Positions 53,419-63,164 are shown, numbered from the stretch's first letter. The stretch is 64,000 nt of DNA from Methylibium petroleiphilum PM1 (GCF_000015725.1 NC_008825.1:3782001-3846000); one strand, 5' to 3'. Numbers and translations are program-made. The notes: generated by a model not told the origin, from the letters alone.

Positions 53419-55713
53419 TCAGCCCCGCAACTGCAACCCCCGCCGCCGCACCCCGGTCAACGCGAACAGCGCGTTCGCCACCGCCGGCGCAATGGGCGGC
53501 GTGCCGGGCTCGCCGACACCGCCGGGCGGGTGCTCGCTGGCGACGAGGTGGGTCTCGATCCGCGGCGACTCGGCCAGCGTGAGCAGCGGCTGCTCGGGAA
53601 AGTTCTTCTGCTGCACCACGCCGGCCACGATGTCGATGCCGCCGTGCAGCGCGGCGCTGAGGCCGAACACGATGCCGCCCTCCATCTGCTGCCGCACGAT
53701 GCCGGGGTTGACCACGGTGCCGCAGTCGATGGCGCAGACCACGCGGTGCACGCGCGGCACGCCGCCGGCCGCCAGCGACACCTCGGCCACCTGCGCGACG
53801 ATGCTGCCGAAGCTCTCGTGCAGCGCCACGCCGCGCGCCCGCCCGGCCGGCGAGGGCCGACCCCAACCGGACTGCTGGGCCGCGAGCTGCAGCACCGCGG
53901 CGTGGCGTGGGCTGCCGGCCAGCAGCGCGAGCCGGTAGGCCACCGGGTCCTGCTGCGCCGCGTGCGCCAGCTCGTCGATGAAGCTCTCGAGGAAGAAGGC
54001 GTTGTGCGAATGGCCGACCGAGCGCCAGTAGCCGACCGGCACGCCGCTGCGCGTGGCGACGTGGGCGATGCGCTGGTGCGCGATGTCGTAGGGCTGGTCG
54101 AACAGGCCCTCGGCAGTGGTCTTGTCGGGCAGGTCGACCGGGCCGGCCAGCCACGGCAGGCCGCGCTCCATCCAGCGCGGCGTGATGGCGTCACCGGCGC
54201 TCGCGATGCGCAGCGACAGCGGCCGGCCATCGGCCCCCAGCACCGCCTTCAGCGCCGCAGCCGCGGCCGGGCGGTAGTAGTCGTGCGTGGTGTCCTCCTC
54301 GCGCGACCACAGCAGCTGCACCGGCCGGCCGCCGGTCTCCTGCGCCACCGCGACGGCCTGCGCCACGAAGTCGGCATCGAGCCGGCGGCCGAAGCCGCCA
54401 CCCAGCAGCGTGACGTGCAGCGTCACCGCGCGCTCGTCGACACCGGCGGCGCGCGCCGCGTGCGCGCGGGCGATGCCGGGCACCTGGGTCGGCGCCCACA
54501 CGGTGACATGGCCGTCGCGGACCTGCGCGGTGCAGTTGATCGGTTCGAGCGCGAAGTGCGCGAGGTAGGGCGCGCGGTAGAGCGCCTCGACGGTGCGTGC
54601 GCCGGGGCCGGCCCCGCGCTCGGCCGCCGCCACATCGCCGCGGCGGTGATAGGCGAGGCCGCCGTCCTGCGCCAATGCGTCGCGCGCCGCAGCTTCCAGC
54701 GATGCGGCGATGGCCTGCGAATCGACCGTGCCGGCCGGCGGCGACGCCCAGTCGATCGCCAGCGCCTCGACCGCCTGGCGGGCATGCCAGCTGCTGCGCG
54801 CGACCACCGCAACGCCGGCGGTCGCGCCGGCCCGGGCCGGCAGGCGCACCAGCCGCTGCACGCCGGGGCGGCGCAGCACCTCGTCCTCGTTGCCGATGCG
54901 TTGCGGTGCACCGCCGAGCACCGGGCACATGCGCACGGCGGCGTACAGCAGCCCCTCGGGCCGCACGTCGAGGCCGTAGACCGCGCTGCCGTCGCTCTTG
55001 GCGACGACATCGGTGCGCGGCGTGTCGCGACCGATCAGCGTCCAGGCGGCACGCGGCTTCAGCGCCACGTCACCGGCCGGCGTGCCGGCGGCCGCGCCGG
55101 CGAGCTCACCGAAATGCGCGTGCACGCCGGAGGCATGCGACACGACGCCGTCGCGCACCGCGATCTCTTCCTTGGGCAGGCGCCAGCGCAGCGAGGCGGC
55201 TCCCACCAGCTGGGCCCGCACGGTGGCCGCAGCCAGCCGCAGCGGCTCCCAGGCGTCGACGATGCTGGTCGACGCGCCCGTCATGTTGATGCCGAGCTCG
55301 CGCGCCAGCTTGGCGACGACCCACTCGCCGCCCTTCACGGCCGCCGTCCGGCGGCCCGGCTCGCTGTCGCGCGGGTGGAAGGGCAGCGACGCGACGAAGG
55401 TGGCCACGTTGCCGTAGACCGCGTCGGCGCCGGCCTGGACCAGCCGTACGCGGTCGAGGCCGATGTCGAGCTCCTCGGCCACCAGCATCGGCAGCGTGGT
55501 GTGCACGCCCTGGCCCATCTCGCTGCGGTTCATCGCCAGCGCGACGCCGCCGTCGGCGGCGACCTTGATCCAGCCGTTGAACGCCACCTCGCCAGCCTGC
55601 AGCGCCAGCAGCGCACGGTCGCCCAGCCGTGAGCGCGGCGGCAGCGCCGCCCAGCCCAGCAGCAGGCCGCCGCCGGCCGCCGCCGCGCCGAGCAGCAGTG
55701 TGCGGCGCTTCAT
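53419..55713 (-). CDS. Molybdenum hydroxylase large subunit (isoquinoline 1-oxidoreductase beta-like)
   Basis: 764-residue molybdopterin-cytosine-dinucleotide subunit of the IorB type (CoxL superfamily with fused repeats). A twin-arginine-like start [19 protein letters not shown] suggests export with its small partner. Motifs include [40 protein letters not shown] and the C-terminal [20 protein letters not shown] with the catalytic Glu. It overlaps the Fe-S subunit gene by 4 bases (ATGA). Known relatives oxidise aldehydes or N-heterocycles; the substrate here is open. The longer upstream frame is noise. Confidence 0.9.
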   Translation of the reverse strand: MKRRTLLLGAAAAGGGLLLGWAALPPRSRLGDRALLALQAGEVAFNGWIKVAADGGVALAMNRSEMGQGVHTTLPMLVAEELDIGLDRVRLVQAGADAVYGNVATFVASLPFHPRDSEPGRRTAAVKGGEWVVAKLARELGINMTGASTSIVDAWEPLRLAAATVRAQLVGAASLRWRLPKEEIAVRDGVVSHASGVHAHFGELAGAAAGTPAGDVALKPRAAWTLIGRDTPRTDVVAKSDGSAVYGLDVRPEGLLYAAVRMCPVLGGAPQRIGNEDEVLRRPGVQRLVRLPARAGATAGVAVVARSSWHARQAVEALAIDWASPPAGTVDSQAIAASLEAAARDALAQDGGLAYHRRGDVAAAERGAGPGARTVEALYRAPYLAHFALEPINCTAQVRDGHVTVWAPTQVPGIARAHAARAAGVDERAVTLHVTLLGGGFGRRLDADFVAQAVAVAQETGGRPVQLLWSREEDTTHDYYRPAAAAALKAVLGADGRPLSLRIASAGDAITPRWMERGLPWLAGPVDLPDKTTAEGLFDQPYDIAHQRIAHVATRSGVPVGYWRSVGHSHNAFFLESFIDELAHAAQQDPVAYRLALLAGSPRHAAVLQLAAQQSGWGRPSPAGRARGVALHESFGSIVAQVAEVSLAAGGVPRVHRVVCAIDCGTVVNPGIVRQQMEGGIVFGLSAALHGGIDIVAGVVQQKNFPEQPLLTLAESPRIETHLVASEHPPGGVGEPGTPPIAPAVANALFALTGVRRRGLQLRG

Positions 55714-56213
55714 GGCGCGCGCTTCGGCGGCGGGGGCGTGGCCGCACGCGGTGCCGCCAGAGCCGCCGCGGCCGTGTGGATGGCAGCACGCACGCGTGGG
55801 TAGGTGCCGCAGCGGCAGAGGTTGGTGAGGGCCGCGTCGATGTCGGCGTCGCTCGGCTTGGGCTGGCGTTCGAGCAGCGCCGCGGCGGCCATCAGCAGGC
55901 CGCTCTGGCAGTAGCCACATTGCGGTACCTGGTGCAGCACCCAGGCGCGCTGGAGCGCGTGCGGCCGGTCGGCGCCGCCCAGGCCCTCGATGGTCTGCAC
56001 CGCCCTGCCGCCGACGGCGGACAGCGGCGTGACGCAGGACCGCGCAGGCACACCGTCGAGCCGCACGGTGCAGGCGCCGCAGGCACCGATGCCGCAGCCG
56101 TACTTGCTGCCGGTGAGCTGCAGCACGTCGCGCAGCACCCACAGCAGCGGCATCGCCGGGTCGACGGCCTCGTCGGGCAGCGGCACGAAGCGGCCGTTGA
56201 TCAGCAGGTCCAT
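55710..56213 (-). CDS. [2Fe-2S] small subunit of the molybdenum hydroxylase (IorA-like)
   Basis: 167 residues. Plant-type ferredoxin motif Cys-x4-Cys-x2-Cys in [16 protein letters not shown], then CVTPL. The second [2Fe-2S] cluster binds in CGYCQSG and LCRCGTYPR. The end is Ala/Pro-rich. It passes electrons from the Mo site to an acceptor, in this subgroup probably a cytochrome c. No FAD subunit is encoded beside it, typical of IorAB enzymes. Confidence 0.93.
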   Translation of the reverse strand: MDLLINGRFVPLPDEAVDPAMPLLWVLRDVLQLTGSKYGCGIGACGACTVRLDGVPARSCVTPLSAVGGRAVQTIEGLGGADRPHALQRAWVLHQVPQCGYCQSGLLMAAAALLERQPKPSDADIDAALTNLCRCGTYPRVRAAIHTAAAALAAPRAATPPPPKRAP

Positions 56214-56228
56214 GCGCGGCGTGCCGGT

Positions 56229-56987
56229 TCAGGCGTCGAGCGGCTGCCCGTCCTGGAACACCCGCAGTTCGCCGGGCGCGAAGGCCTGCCAGTCCTCGTC
56301 GGCCGTCAGCGGTTCGGTGACGATGACCGCGACGCGGTCGTTCGGCGTGGTGTGCTCGGCGAAGTTCACCGTCAGGTCCTGGTCCTGCAGCCGCGCGTGG
56401 CGGAACGGGTGCTGGCGCACCAGCCAGTGCAGCCGCGTGGCGCCGTGCGCCCACAGTGCGTCGCCGTTGCTGAGCAGGAAGTTGAAGCTGCCGTGGCGGG
56501 CCACCGGCGGCGCCAGCTCGCGCAGCGTCTCGGTCAGGTCGCGCACGCTGGGCACCGACGCGTGGTTCTTCGCCAGCTCCTGCAGCAGCCAGCAGAAGGC
56601 GCGCTCGCTGTCGGTGTCGCCGACCGGATGGAAGGCGGCGTGCAGCTTGGGGTGGAAGTCCTTCAGGTCGCCGTTGTGGGCGAACACCCAGTAGCGGCCC
56701 CACAGCTCGCGCACGAAGGGGTGGGTGTTCTGCAGCGCCACGCCGCCCTGCGTGGCCTTGCGGATGTGCGAGATGACGTGTCGGCTGCGGATCGGGTAGC
56801 GCCGCACCATCTCGGCCACCGGCGAATCGTTGGCGCTGTGGTGGTCGACGAAGCAGCGCACGCCGGGGCCCTCGAAGAAGGCGATGCCGAAGCCGTCCTT
56901 GTGCTCGACCGCGCGCGTCGCGAAGCCGGTGAAGCTGAACACGATGTCGGTCGGCGTGTTGCCGTTCATGCCGAGCAGCTGGCACAT
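56229..56987 (-). CDS. Class II glutamine amidotransferase (YafJ-like)
   Basis: 252 residues. MCQLLGMN gives the N-terminal nucleophile Cys2 after Met removal. The Ntn motifs include HKDGFGIAFFEG, SHIRKATQGGVALQNTHPF, and FAHNGDL with the oxyanion Asn-Gly. It lies 15 bases from the Fe-S subunit gene. Proteins of this small type lack a synthase domain; some act on gamma-glutamyl compounds. The acceptor is unknown. Confidence 0.92.
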   Translation of the reverse strand: MCQLLGMNGNTPTDIVFSFTGFATRAVEHKDGFGIAFFEGPGVRCFVDHHSANDSPVAEMVRRYPIRSRHVISHIRKATQGGVALQNTHPFVRELWGRYWVFAHNGDLKDFHPKLHAAFHPVGDTDSERAFCWLLQELAKNHASVPSVRDLTETLRELAPPVARHGSFNFLLSNGDALWAHGATRLHWLVRQHPFRHARLQDQDLTVNFAEHTTPNDRVAVIVTEPLTADEDWQAFAPGELRVFQDGQPLDA

Positions 56988-57099
56988 GGGATGCGTGGGG
57001 AAGAGGGAATGGAGACGCGGACGGACAGTATCGGCTTCTATCGTCGGCGCGGCCACGGCCGCGGTCGTGCGTGGGCCGCCGTGCAACAGATCGCTTCGG

Positions 57100-57117
57100 T
57101 GTGCAAGGCCTTGCACA
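57100..57117. promoter_or_regulatory. 18-bp perfect palindrome in a divergent promoter region
   Basis: TGTGCAAGGCCTTGCACA is its own reverse complement. It lies in the 200-base gap between the glutamine amidotransferase (start 56987) and the metallopeptidase (start 57188). A half-site-like GTGCAA recurs at 57081-57086. It has the size of a dimeric repressor operator; no regulator gene adjoins. Confidence 0.55.
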
Positions 57118-57187
57118 ACCGGCAACGGAACGGCCGCTGCATGACACACTCGTTCGCAGCGGCGCCCCCACGGCCGCGGAGCCCCCG

Positions 57188-58465
57188 ATGACCGATGTTG
57201 CCGATCTGCCGACGAACCCCACCGACGCCGGCCTGCCGACGCCGCGCGTGCCGCGCAGCTACCGCTGCCGCTGCGGGCGGCCGGTGTTCTTCCGTAACAG
57301 CCTGTGCCACGGCTGCGGCGCGGCGCTGGGCTACGAAGCACTGCGCGGGCAGGTGCTGGCCCTCGACCCCGGCCCCGAGGAGAACACCTGGCACGTGGAC
57401 GGCGACGCGCAGACGCTGTACCGGCGCTGCGGCAACTTCGACACCATCGCCGGCTGCAACTGGCTGGTGCCGGCCTCGGCCGACGGCCGCTTCCAGCCGC
57501 TGTGCCAGGCGTGCCGGCTCAACCGCACCATCCCCGACCTGACGCAACCCGACCACGCCGAGCTGTGGCGCCGCATCGAGCTGGCGCGGCGGCGGCTGGT
57601 GTCGCAGCTGATCTCGCTGGGCCTGCCGGTCGCGTCGCGCGTGATCGGCGACGACCAGGACGCCGAGCGCGGCCTGATGTTCGACGTGCTGGCGCCACTG
57701 CCCGGCGCGCCCGCGGTGATGACGGGGCATGCCAGCGGCCTGATCACGCTGAACCTCGACGAGGCCGACGACGCGGTGCGCGAACGCATCCGCGCCGCGA
57801 TGCGCGAGCCCTACCGCACGCTGCTGGGGCACTTCCGCCACGAGGTGGGCCACTACTACTGGGACCGGCTGGTGGACGGCACGCCCTGGCTGGACGGCTA
57901 CCGCGAGCTGTTCGGCGACGAGCGCGACGACTACGCCGCGGCGCTGCAGCGCCACTACGCCAGCGGGCCGGCGCCGGACTGGGCGCAGCGCCACGTGAGC
58001 AGCTATGCCAGCACGCACCCGTGGGAGGACTGGGCGGAGACCTGGGCGCACTACCTGCACATGGTCGACACGCACGACACCGCGCTCAGCTTCGGCCTCG
58101 ACGCGCGCACGGTGGCGATCGAGATCGAGCCCTTCGGGGCCGACGTGCTGTGGCGCCCCGACGATCCCGGCGCCGCCCACTTCCTGGGCTTCGTCAACGA
58201 ATGGGTGGCCCTGACCAGCGTGCTCAACGAGCTGTCGCGCAGCATGGGCCAGCACGACTTCTACCCCTTCGTGCTGCCGCGTCCGGTGGTGGCGAAGCTG
58301 CAGTTCGTGCACCTGGTGGTGCAGGCGGCGGCGGCCGAGCCGCAGAGCGCGGCGCCCGCGAAGGAACCGCTCGCTGCGACCGATGCCGAAGCCGCCGTGC
58401 CTCCGGAGGCGCCCTCCGTCAGTGCAGCACCAGCGGCTGCTGCATCAGCGCCGCGTAGCGACTGA
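57188..58465 (+). CDS. Zinc-ribbon plus putative zinc metallopeptidase (DUF2248-like)
   Basis: 425 residues. An N-terminal zinc-ribbon (YRCRCGRPVFFRNSLCHGCG, then Cys pairs RRCGNF and LCQACRLN) precedes a helical metallopeptidase-like domain with HExxH (FRHEVGHYYWDRL), YRELFGDERDDYAAAL and HPWEDWAETWAHYLHM, which supplies the third ligand Glu. The tail is an Ala/Pro/Glu-rich extension not needed for the fold. Substrate and role are unknown. It overlaps the convergent DUF3567 gene by 47 bases. Confidence 0.88.
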   Translation: MTDVADLPTNPTDAGLPTPRVPRSYRCRCGRPVFFRNSLCHGCGAALGYEALRGQVLALDPGPEENTWHVDGDAQTLYRRCGNFDTIAGCNWLVPASADGRFQPLCQACRLNRTIPDLTQPDHAELWRRIELARRRLVSQLISLGLPVASRVIGDDQDAERGLMFDVLAPLPGAPAVMTGHASGLITLNLDEADDAVRERIRAAMREPYRTLLGHFRHEVGHYYWDRLVDGTPWLDGYRELFGDERDDYAAALQRHYASGPAPDWAQRHVSSYASTHPWEDWAETWAHYLHMVDTHDTALSFGLDARTVAIEIEPFGADVLWRPDDPGAAHFLGFVNEWVALTSVLNELSRSMGQHDFYPFVLPRPVVAKLQFVHLVVQAAAAEPQSAAPAKEPLAATDAEAAVPPEAPSVSAAPAAAASAPRSD

Positions 58466-58697
58466 CGTAGGCGTCGATCTCCTCTTCGGACGGCGAGGTC
58501 TCGATCAGCGCGTCCACGCCCTCGCGGAAGCTCGCGGCCAGGGCGCCCTCGATGAAGATCTCCTTGCGCGCGAACTTGTCGACGATCTCGTAGCCGCCCC
58601 GCGTCAGCCCGGGCACGCCTTCGCGGACGTCCGGTTCCTCGGACGCCACCTCGAACTGCACCACGGCAAAACTGTCGGAGTTGTAGAGCATCTGCAT
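58419..58697 (-). CDS. DUF3567 family protein
   Basis: 92 residues beginning MQMLYNSDSFAVVQFEV, the family signature, with GGYEIVDKFARKEIFIEGALAASFREGV in the middle. DUF3567 is restricted largely to Burkholderiales, which supports the placement of this DNA. The function is unknown. Its 3' end lies inside the metallopeptidase tail on the other strand. Confidence 0.9.
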   Translation of the reverse strand: MQMLYNSDSFAVVQFEVASEEPDVREGVPGLTRGGYEIVDKFARKEIFIEGALAASFREGVDALIETSPSEEEIDAYVSRYAALMQQPLVLH

Positions 58698-58775
58698 GGA
58701 CTTCCCCTTTGAGGGCCAGATGATGGGGCTGACGCAAATTTCAAGCCAGGAGCCGTCTCGCCCGCAGGATTCGAC

Positions 58776-59858
58776 TCAGTTCACCCGCAGCAGTTCAAAC
58801 GCGTCGCTGCTGCCGTCGGTGAGGCGGGCGCGCACCGGCAGGTACTGTCGGGCCGGGTCGAGCCAGAACTCGGCGCGGGTGTCCTGCGGGCCTTCGGGCT
58901 CGCGCAGGAAGCGCAGCGCACGCACGCTGCCGGCCGGCGTGTCGACCGACTGCAGGCCCTCGAAGCGCAGCGACCAGACGTGGGCGTCGCCACGCGCCCC
59001 GACCACCCGGATCAGGAAGTGCTCGCCGGCCGGCGGCGGCTTGCTCCAGGCGTTGGCGATGGCCGCGAGCTGCAGCATCACGCTCAGGCGGTCCTGCACG
59101 CCGGGCGTCACCGGCTGCTCCGGGCTCTGCCCCGAAAAGCTGATCACGCCGGCGCCGCGCTGGAAGCTGGCCGCCTGCTCGGCACGCCGCAGCCGCTTGT
59201 CGGTGTAGCGCTCCGGCGCCAGGCCGGCGGCGTCGAAGCCGCCGCGGCTGGTCTGCGTGATCAGCGTGCCGATGATCGGCACCCGGCCCTCGAGCCGCAG
59301 CACATAGCCGCTGCCCTGCGGTCGCCAGTCGATCTCGCCGCTGCCGGTGATGGCGCCGCGGCTGAGGCGGTAGTCGACCTTGGCCGCGGCCGGGATGCGG
59401 GTGCGGTAGGTCGGCGGTGCAGCGTCGCCACCGGTCGCCGCCGCGGCGGGTGCCGTGGCCGCAACGGCCAGCAGCAGGTCGTCGGGCCGCGCGGCGGGCA
59501 CGGCTTCGCCCGCCACCTCAACCGCCGACGGCTCGGCATCGGCCACGGCGCGACGGCGCGACGGCGCGGCTGGCGCGACCTCGACAGGCCGGACGCTGGG
59601 CCCCGGCGGCGCGGCCCGCGCCGCCGCCAGCGCCTCGAGCACGGGCAGCGTCACGGTGGTTTCGGCGCTGGCGAGCAGCACGGGTGGCGCGAGCGACGCC
59701 CCGGCCGGCGAGGCAAGCGCCCAGACCGATCGGCCCGGGGCCGCTGCGGGCAAGGGCGCGTCGGGGCGCGCCCCCCCGAGGCCCTCGAGCGCCCAGGCGT
59801 GCAGCAGCAGCACCGCCGCAGCCAGGCCGGCGAGCCCCAGCGTGCCGTGCCGTCTCAT
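58776..59858 (-). CDS. DUF3108 family protein with N-terminal TM anchor
   Basis: 360 residues. A TM or signal helix (LGLAGLAAAVLLLHAWAL) is followed by about 100 residues of Ala/Pro-rich linker and a DUF3108 beta-rich domain (VDYRLSRGAITGSGEIDWRPQGSGYVLRLEGRVPIIGTLITQTSRG...EFWLDPARQYLPVRARLTD). It is probably periplasmic; the family is of unknown role. Its ATG overlaps the stop of the IclR gene (ATGA), so the two are one operon. Confidence 0.88.
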   Translation of the reverse strand: MRRHGTLGLAGLAAAVLLLHAWALEGLGGARPDAPLPAAAPGRSVWALASPAGASLAPPVLLASAETTVTLPVLEALAAARAAPPGPSVRPVEVAPAAPSRRRAVADAEPSAVEVAGEAVPAARPDDLLLAVAATAPAAAATGGDAAPPTYRTRIPAAAKVDYRLSRGAITGSGEIDWRPQGSGYVLRLEGRVPIIGTLITQTSRGGFDAAGLAPERYTDKRLRRAEQAASFQRGAGVISFSGQSPEQPVTPGVQDRLSVMLQLAAIANAWSKPPPAGEHFLIRVVGARGDAHVWSLRFEGLQSVDTPAGSVRALRFLREPEGPQDTRAEFWLDPARQYLPVRARLTDGSSDAFELLRVN

Positions 59859-60718
59859 CGGCGGCGCCTCGGGGACCGGGTCGCCGCGGGCGCCGGACCG
59901 GCGTCCGCCCCGCCGAACTCGCGCGACAGCGCGGCGGCGACCGAGCGCGCGGCCCGATCGATCACGCCGCCGGCCCGGCCATCGAAGGCGGCGCTCGGGC
60001 CCAGCGTGACCAGGCCGAGCACGAGGCGGCCCGTGGCATCGAACACCGGATGACACCAGGTGACGAGGCCCGGTTGCGGATCGCCGTCGGCCGTGCCGGC
60101 GCCGCGCGCGCGGACCGCTGCGGCCCAGGGGGCCCCACCGGACCCGGTGGCGAGCCGCGCGAGGGAACGCACCGGACTGGCGCCGCGTTCACGCGCCAGC
60201 ACGGACGCGATCTGCTCGCGCGGCAACCAGGCGGCGAAGCAGCGGCCGGTCGCGGAACTCGACAAGGGCATCACGCTTCCCAAACGCAGGCCGATGGTGA
60301 GCGGCTGACACGAAGGGGTCTCGCAATGCACGATGATGGGACCGCGCTCGCTCCACACGGCCAGCGCCGTCGTGTGGCCGATCGCCTCGCACAGGCGAGC
60401 CGCCGCCGCGCGCGCGGCCGCCAGGCCGTCGAGCCGTGCCAGGCTGGCGAGTCCGAGGCGCCGCGCCGTCGGACCGAGGTCGTAGCGGCTGGTGGCAGGA
60501 TCCTGGGCCACGAGCCCGACGCGCTGGAAACTCACGAGGTAGCGGTGGGCCTTGGCCGCGCTCATGGCACAGGCGGCGGCCAGATCGCGCAGCATCATCG
60601 CGTCGGGCGCGGAGGCCAGCGCGTCGAGCACGGCATAACCGACCTCGACCGACTGGATGCCGGCGCGCCCGGGCATCATGGCCGCATCGACCGTGGCGGG
60701 AGGAGAACGCGTGGACAC
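59855..60718 (-). CDS. IclR-family transcriptional regulator
   Basis: About 287 residues. The winged helix (IQSVEVGYAVLDALASAPDAMMLRDLAAACAMSAAKAHRYLVSFQRVGLV) is followed by the IclR effector domain (PLTIGLRLGSVMPLSSSATGRCFAA..; GLVTWCHPVFDATGRLVLGLVTLG). The start is uncertain: GTG at 60718 is used here, while ATGs at 60679 and 60676 are close to the domain start. It is divergent from the FAH-family gene, which it likely controls, and coupled to DUF3108. A 10-bp palindrome lies between the two operons. Confidence 0.85.
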   Translation of the reverse strand: MSTRSPPATVDAAMMPGRAGIQSVEVGYAVLDALASAPDAMMLRDLAAACAMSAAKAHRYLVSFQRVGLVAQDPATSRYDLGPTARRLGLASLARLDGLAAARAAAARLCEAIGHTTALAVWSERGPIIVHCETPSCQPLTIGLRLGSVMPLSSSATGRCFAAWLPREQIASVLARERGASPVRSLARLATGSGGAPWAAAVRARGAGTADGDPQPGLVTWCHPVFDATGRLVLGLVTLGPSAAFDGRAGGVIDRAARSVAAALSREFGGADAGPAPAATRSPRRRR

Positions 60719-60739
60719 GACGGCAAATTTACAATGACG

Positions 60740-60749
60740 GAATCGATTC
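60740..60749. promoter_or_regulatory. Palindrome GAATCGATTC, candidate IclR operator
   Basis: A 10-bp perfect palindrome in the 86-base gap between the IclR and FAH-family genes, flanked by a looser outer dyad, GGCAAATTT (60722-60730) and AAATTTTGCC (about 60759-60768). The stretch is AT-rich for this genome and must contain both promoters. Confidence 0.5.
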
Positions 60750-60804
60750 ACTGTATCGAAATTTTGCCAACGGGGCCGCGACCCCGCCGAGGAGACCGAC
60801 ACCG

Positions 60805-61788
60805 ATGAAACTCGCCACCTACAAGGACGGCTCGCGCGACGGCCAGCTGGTCGTCGTCTCGCGCGACCTGTCCACGGCCCATCACGCGAACGGCATCGCC
60901 GGTCGCCTGCAGCAGGTGCTGGACGACTGGAACTTCCTGTCGCCGCAGCTGCAGGACCTGTACGAGACGCTGAACCAGGGCAAGGCCCGCCACGCCTTCG
61001 CGTTCGAGCCGGCGCAGTGCATGGCGCCGCTGCCGCGCGCCTGCCAGTGGGCCGACGGCTCGGCCTACCTCAACCACGTGGAGCTGGTGCGCAAGGCGCG
61101 CGGCGCCGAGGTGCCCGAGAGCTTCTACACCGACCCACTGATGTACCAGGGCGGCAGCGACGACCTGCTCGGCCCCTGCGACGACATCGTCGTGCCGAGC
61201 GAGAAGATGGGCATCGACTTCGAGAGCGAGGTCGCGGTGATCACCGGCGACCTGCCGATGGGCGTGTCGCCGGAAGCGGCGATCGACGGCATCCGCCTGC
61301 TGATGCTGGCCAACGACGTGAGCCTGCGCCACCTGATCCCCGCCGAGCTGGCCAAGGGCTTCGGCTTCCTGCAGAGCAAGCCGGCCACCGCCTTCAGCCC
61401 GGTCGCCGTCACGCCCGACGAACTGGGCACGGCCTGGCAGGGCGGCCGCGTGCACCTCACGCTGCAGACCCAGTGGAACGGCAGGAAGGTGGGCCTGTGC
61501 GAGGCCGGGCCCGAGATGACCTTCCACTTCGGCCAGCTGATCGCCCACCTGGCCACCACGCGCCGGGTGCGCGCCGGCAGCATCGTCGGCAGCGGCACGG
61601 TCAGCAACAAGGACTGGTCCAAGGGCTACAGCTGCATCGCCGAGAAGCGTGCGATCGAGACGATCGAGGGCGGCGCGCCGGTCACCGAATTCATGCGCTA
61701 CGGCGACACGGTACGCATCGAGATGAAGGGCAGCGACGGCCAGAGCGTGTTCGGCGCGATCGAGCAGACGGTGGCAGCACCGGGCTGA
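60805..61788 (+). CDS. Fumarylacetoacetate hydrolase family protein
   Basis: 327 residues. FAH fold motifs include MGIDFESEVAVITGDLPMG (metal Glu-x-Glu), LLMLANDVSLR (metal Asp), GFGFLQSKPATAFSP and AGSIVGSGTVSN. AGGAG lies 10 bases before the ATG. The N-terminus MKLATYKDGSRDGQLVVVSRD fits the group related to bacterial fumarylacetoacetases and to fumarylpyruvate hydrolases of the gentisate route. An adjacent IclR regulator suggests aromatic-acid catabolism, but no ring-cleavage gene is in view. Confidence 0.92.
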   Translation: MKLATYKDGSRDGQLVVVSRDLSTAHHANGIAGRLQQVLDDWNFLSPQLQDLYETLNQGKARHAFAFEPAQCMAPLPRACQWADGSAYLNHVELVRKARGAEVPESFYTDPLMYQGGSDDLLGPCDDIVVPSEKMGIDFESEVAVITGDLPMGVSPEAAIDGIRLLMLANDVSLRHLIPAELAKGFGFLQSKPATAFSPVAVTPDELGTAWQGGRVHLTLQTQWNGRKVGLCEAGPEMTFHFGQLIAHLATTRRVRAGSIVGSGTVSNKDWSKGYSCIAEKRAIETIEGGAPVTEFMRYGDTVRIEMKGSDGQSVFGAIEQTVAAPG

Positions 61789-61805
61789 CCCGTGCACGGC
61801 GGCGC

Positions 61806-62288
61806 ATGACCGAGTTCCCCCGCACCCTGAAGATCGCCACCGTCTGGCTGCTGCTGGGCCTGGCGGTGTTCCTCGGCTTTCGGGCGCTGGAGGCGCAGCA
61901 GCAGCGTTCGCGCTTCTCGCACGAGGGCGGCGTGATCGAGATCCGGCGCGGCAACGACGGCCACTACCACTGGCCCGCTCGGCTGAACGGCCGCGAGGTC
62001 GACTTCCTGGTCGACACCGGCGCGACACGCAGCGCGATCTCGGCGGCGCTGGCCGACGAGCTGAAGCTCGAGGCCATCGGACGCATCGATTCCAGCACCG
62101 CCGGCGGCGTGGTGCGCGGCCACGTGGCCCGGGCCGACCTGGTGCTGGACGGCGGCGTGCGCGTCGAGCGCCTGCCGCTGGTGGTGCTGCCGGCGCTCGG
62201 CGACAAGCCTCTGCTCGGGATGGACGTGCTGGGCCGGCTGCGCTGGCAGCAACAGGGTGGCGTGCTGCGCATCGAGGCCGGCTCCTGA
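61806..62288 (+). CDS. Membrane-anchored retropepsin-like aspartic protease
   Basis: 160 residues. One TM helix (LKIATVWLLLGLAVFLGFRAL) anchors a small aspartic protease domain with VDFLVDTGATRSAIS, the DTGA catalytic motif, and LLGMDVLGRL near the end. This is the TIGR02281 type found in proteobacteria. It should act as a dimer in the periplasm. It starts 17 bases after the FAH gene. Confidence 0.9.
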   Translation: MTEFPRTLKIATVWLLLGLAVFLGFRALEAQQQRSRFSHEGGVIEIRRGNDGHYHWPARLNGREVDFLVDTGATRSAISAALADELKLEAIGRIDSSTAGGVVRGHVARADLVLDGGVRVERLPLVVLPALGDKPLLGMDVLGRLRWQQQGGVLRIEAGS

Positions 62289-62394
62289 GGTCGTTCGCGC
62301 CGAGGCGGGTTCTTGCCTAGCGCGAACCGCGCACAAGCGCGGCGCGGCGCCGCACAATGGCTGGTCCCACGACCACAACAACAGGAGACCGCCG

Positions 62395-63144
62395 ATGACT
62401 GCCGCCCCCCCCGACTTCGCGAAACTGGTTCCCGGCTTCGACTTCCTGCAGGGCCTGGTCAAGAACGCCGGCTCGGTGCTGCCCAACATCGGCCAGTGGG
62501 TCGCGCCGACGCTCAACCCGGAGGAACTGGAGAAGCGCATCGAGGAACTGCGCACGGTGCAGTTCTGGCTGGAGCAGAACGCGCGCATGCTGGGCGCGAC
62601 GATCCAGGCGCTGGAAGTGCAGCGCATGACGCTGTCGACGCTGAAGACCATGAACGTGCAGGTGGCCGACCTGCGCGAATCGCTGCGCATCAAGCTGCCC
62701 GACGAGGCGCCTGCCGGCGCGCCGCCCGCGCCCGCCGACGACCACTCCGACGACGCGCCGGCCGAGGCCGCGCCGGCGAAGAAGCGCGCCGCACCGCGCG
62801 CGAAATCCCGCGCCGCCGCCGCGCCGGTGACCGGCATCGTCGACCCGACGCAGTGGTGGGGCGCACTGACGAAGCAGTTCACCCAGCTGGCCGCCAGCAC
62901 CATGAAGGACGTCGCCTCCGACTCCGCGAAGCAGCTCGCCGGCAACCTGGTGAAGCAGAGCTTCGACGCGGCCGAGCAGACCATCAAGGTCGGCATGGCG
63001 CCGGCCCGCAAGGCGGCCGAGATGGCCGGCGGCGTGGCCAACCGCGCGGCGCGCGCGGCGGCGGCCGGCAAGTCGGCTGCCAAGCCTGCTGCGGCCAGGA
63101 AGAAGGCCGCACCGGCACGCAAGGCAGCCGCGCGCCGACGCTGA
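62395..63144 (+). CDS. phaM: PHB granule-associated protein PhaM
   Basis: 249 residues. The N-terminal 100 residues (FAKLVPGFDFLQGLVKNAGS and onward, with LEKRIEELRTVQFWLEQNARML) match PhaM of Ralstonia, which activates PHA synthase and ties granules to the nucleoid. The end is histone-H1-like, rich in Lys, Ala and Pro (AAGKSAAKPAAARKKAAPARK), suited to DNA binding. AGGAG lies 7 bases before the ATG. With phaP at 33.7 kb it shows the organism makes PHA. Confidence 0.92.
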   Translation: MTAAPPDFAKLVPGFDFLQGLVKNAGSVLPNIGQWVAPTLNPEELEKRIEELRTVQFWLEQNARMLGATIQALEVQRMTLSTLKTMNVQVADLRESLRIKLPDEAPAGAPPAPADDHSDDAPAEAAPAKKRAAPRAKSRAAAAPVTGIVDPTQWWGALTKQFTQLAASTMKDVASDSAKQLAGNLVKQSFDAAEQTIKVGMAPARKAAEMAGGVANRAARAAAAGKSAAKPAAARKKAAPARKAAARRR

Positions 63145-63164
63145 CGTTTCCCGTGCCGGACTCG

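Noticed and set aside
53419-57222. 1267-codon form of the molybdenum hydroxylase large subunit
   Set aside because: The upstream part is the out-of-frame shadow of the Fe-S subunit and amidotransferase genes. The real start is at 55713, giving an ATGA overlap.
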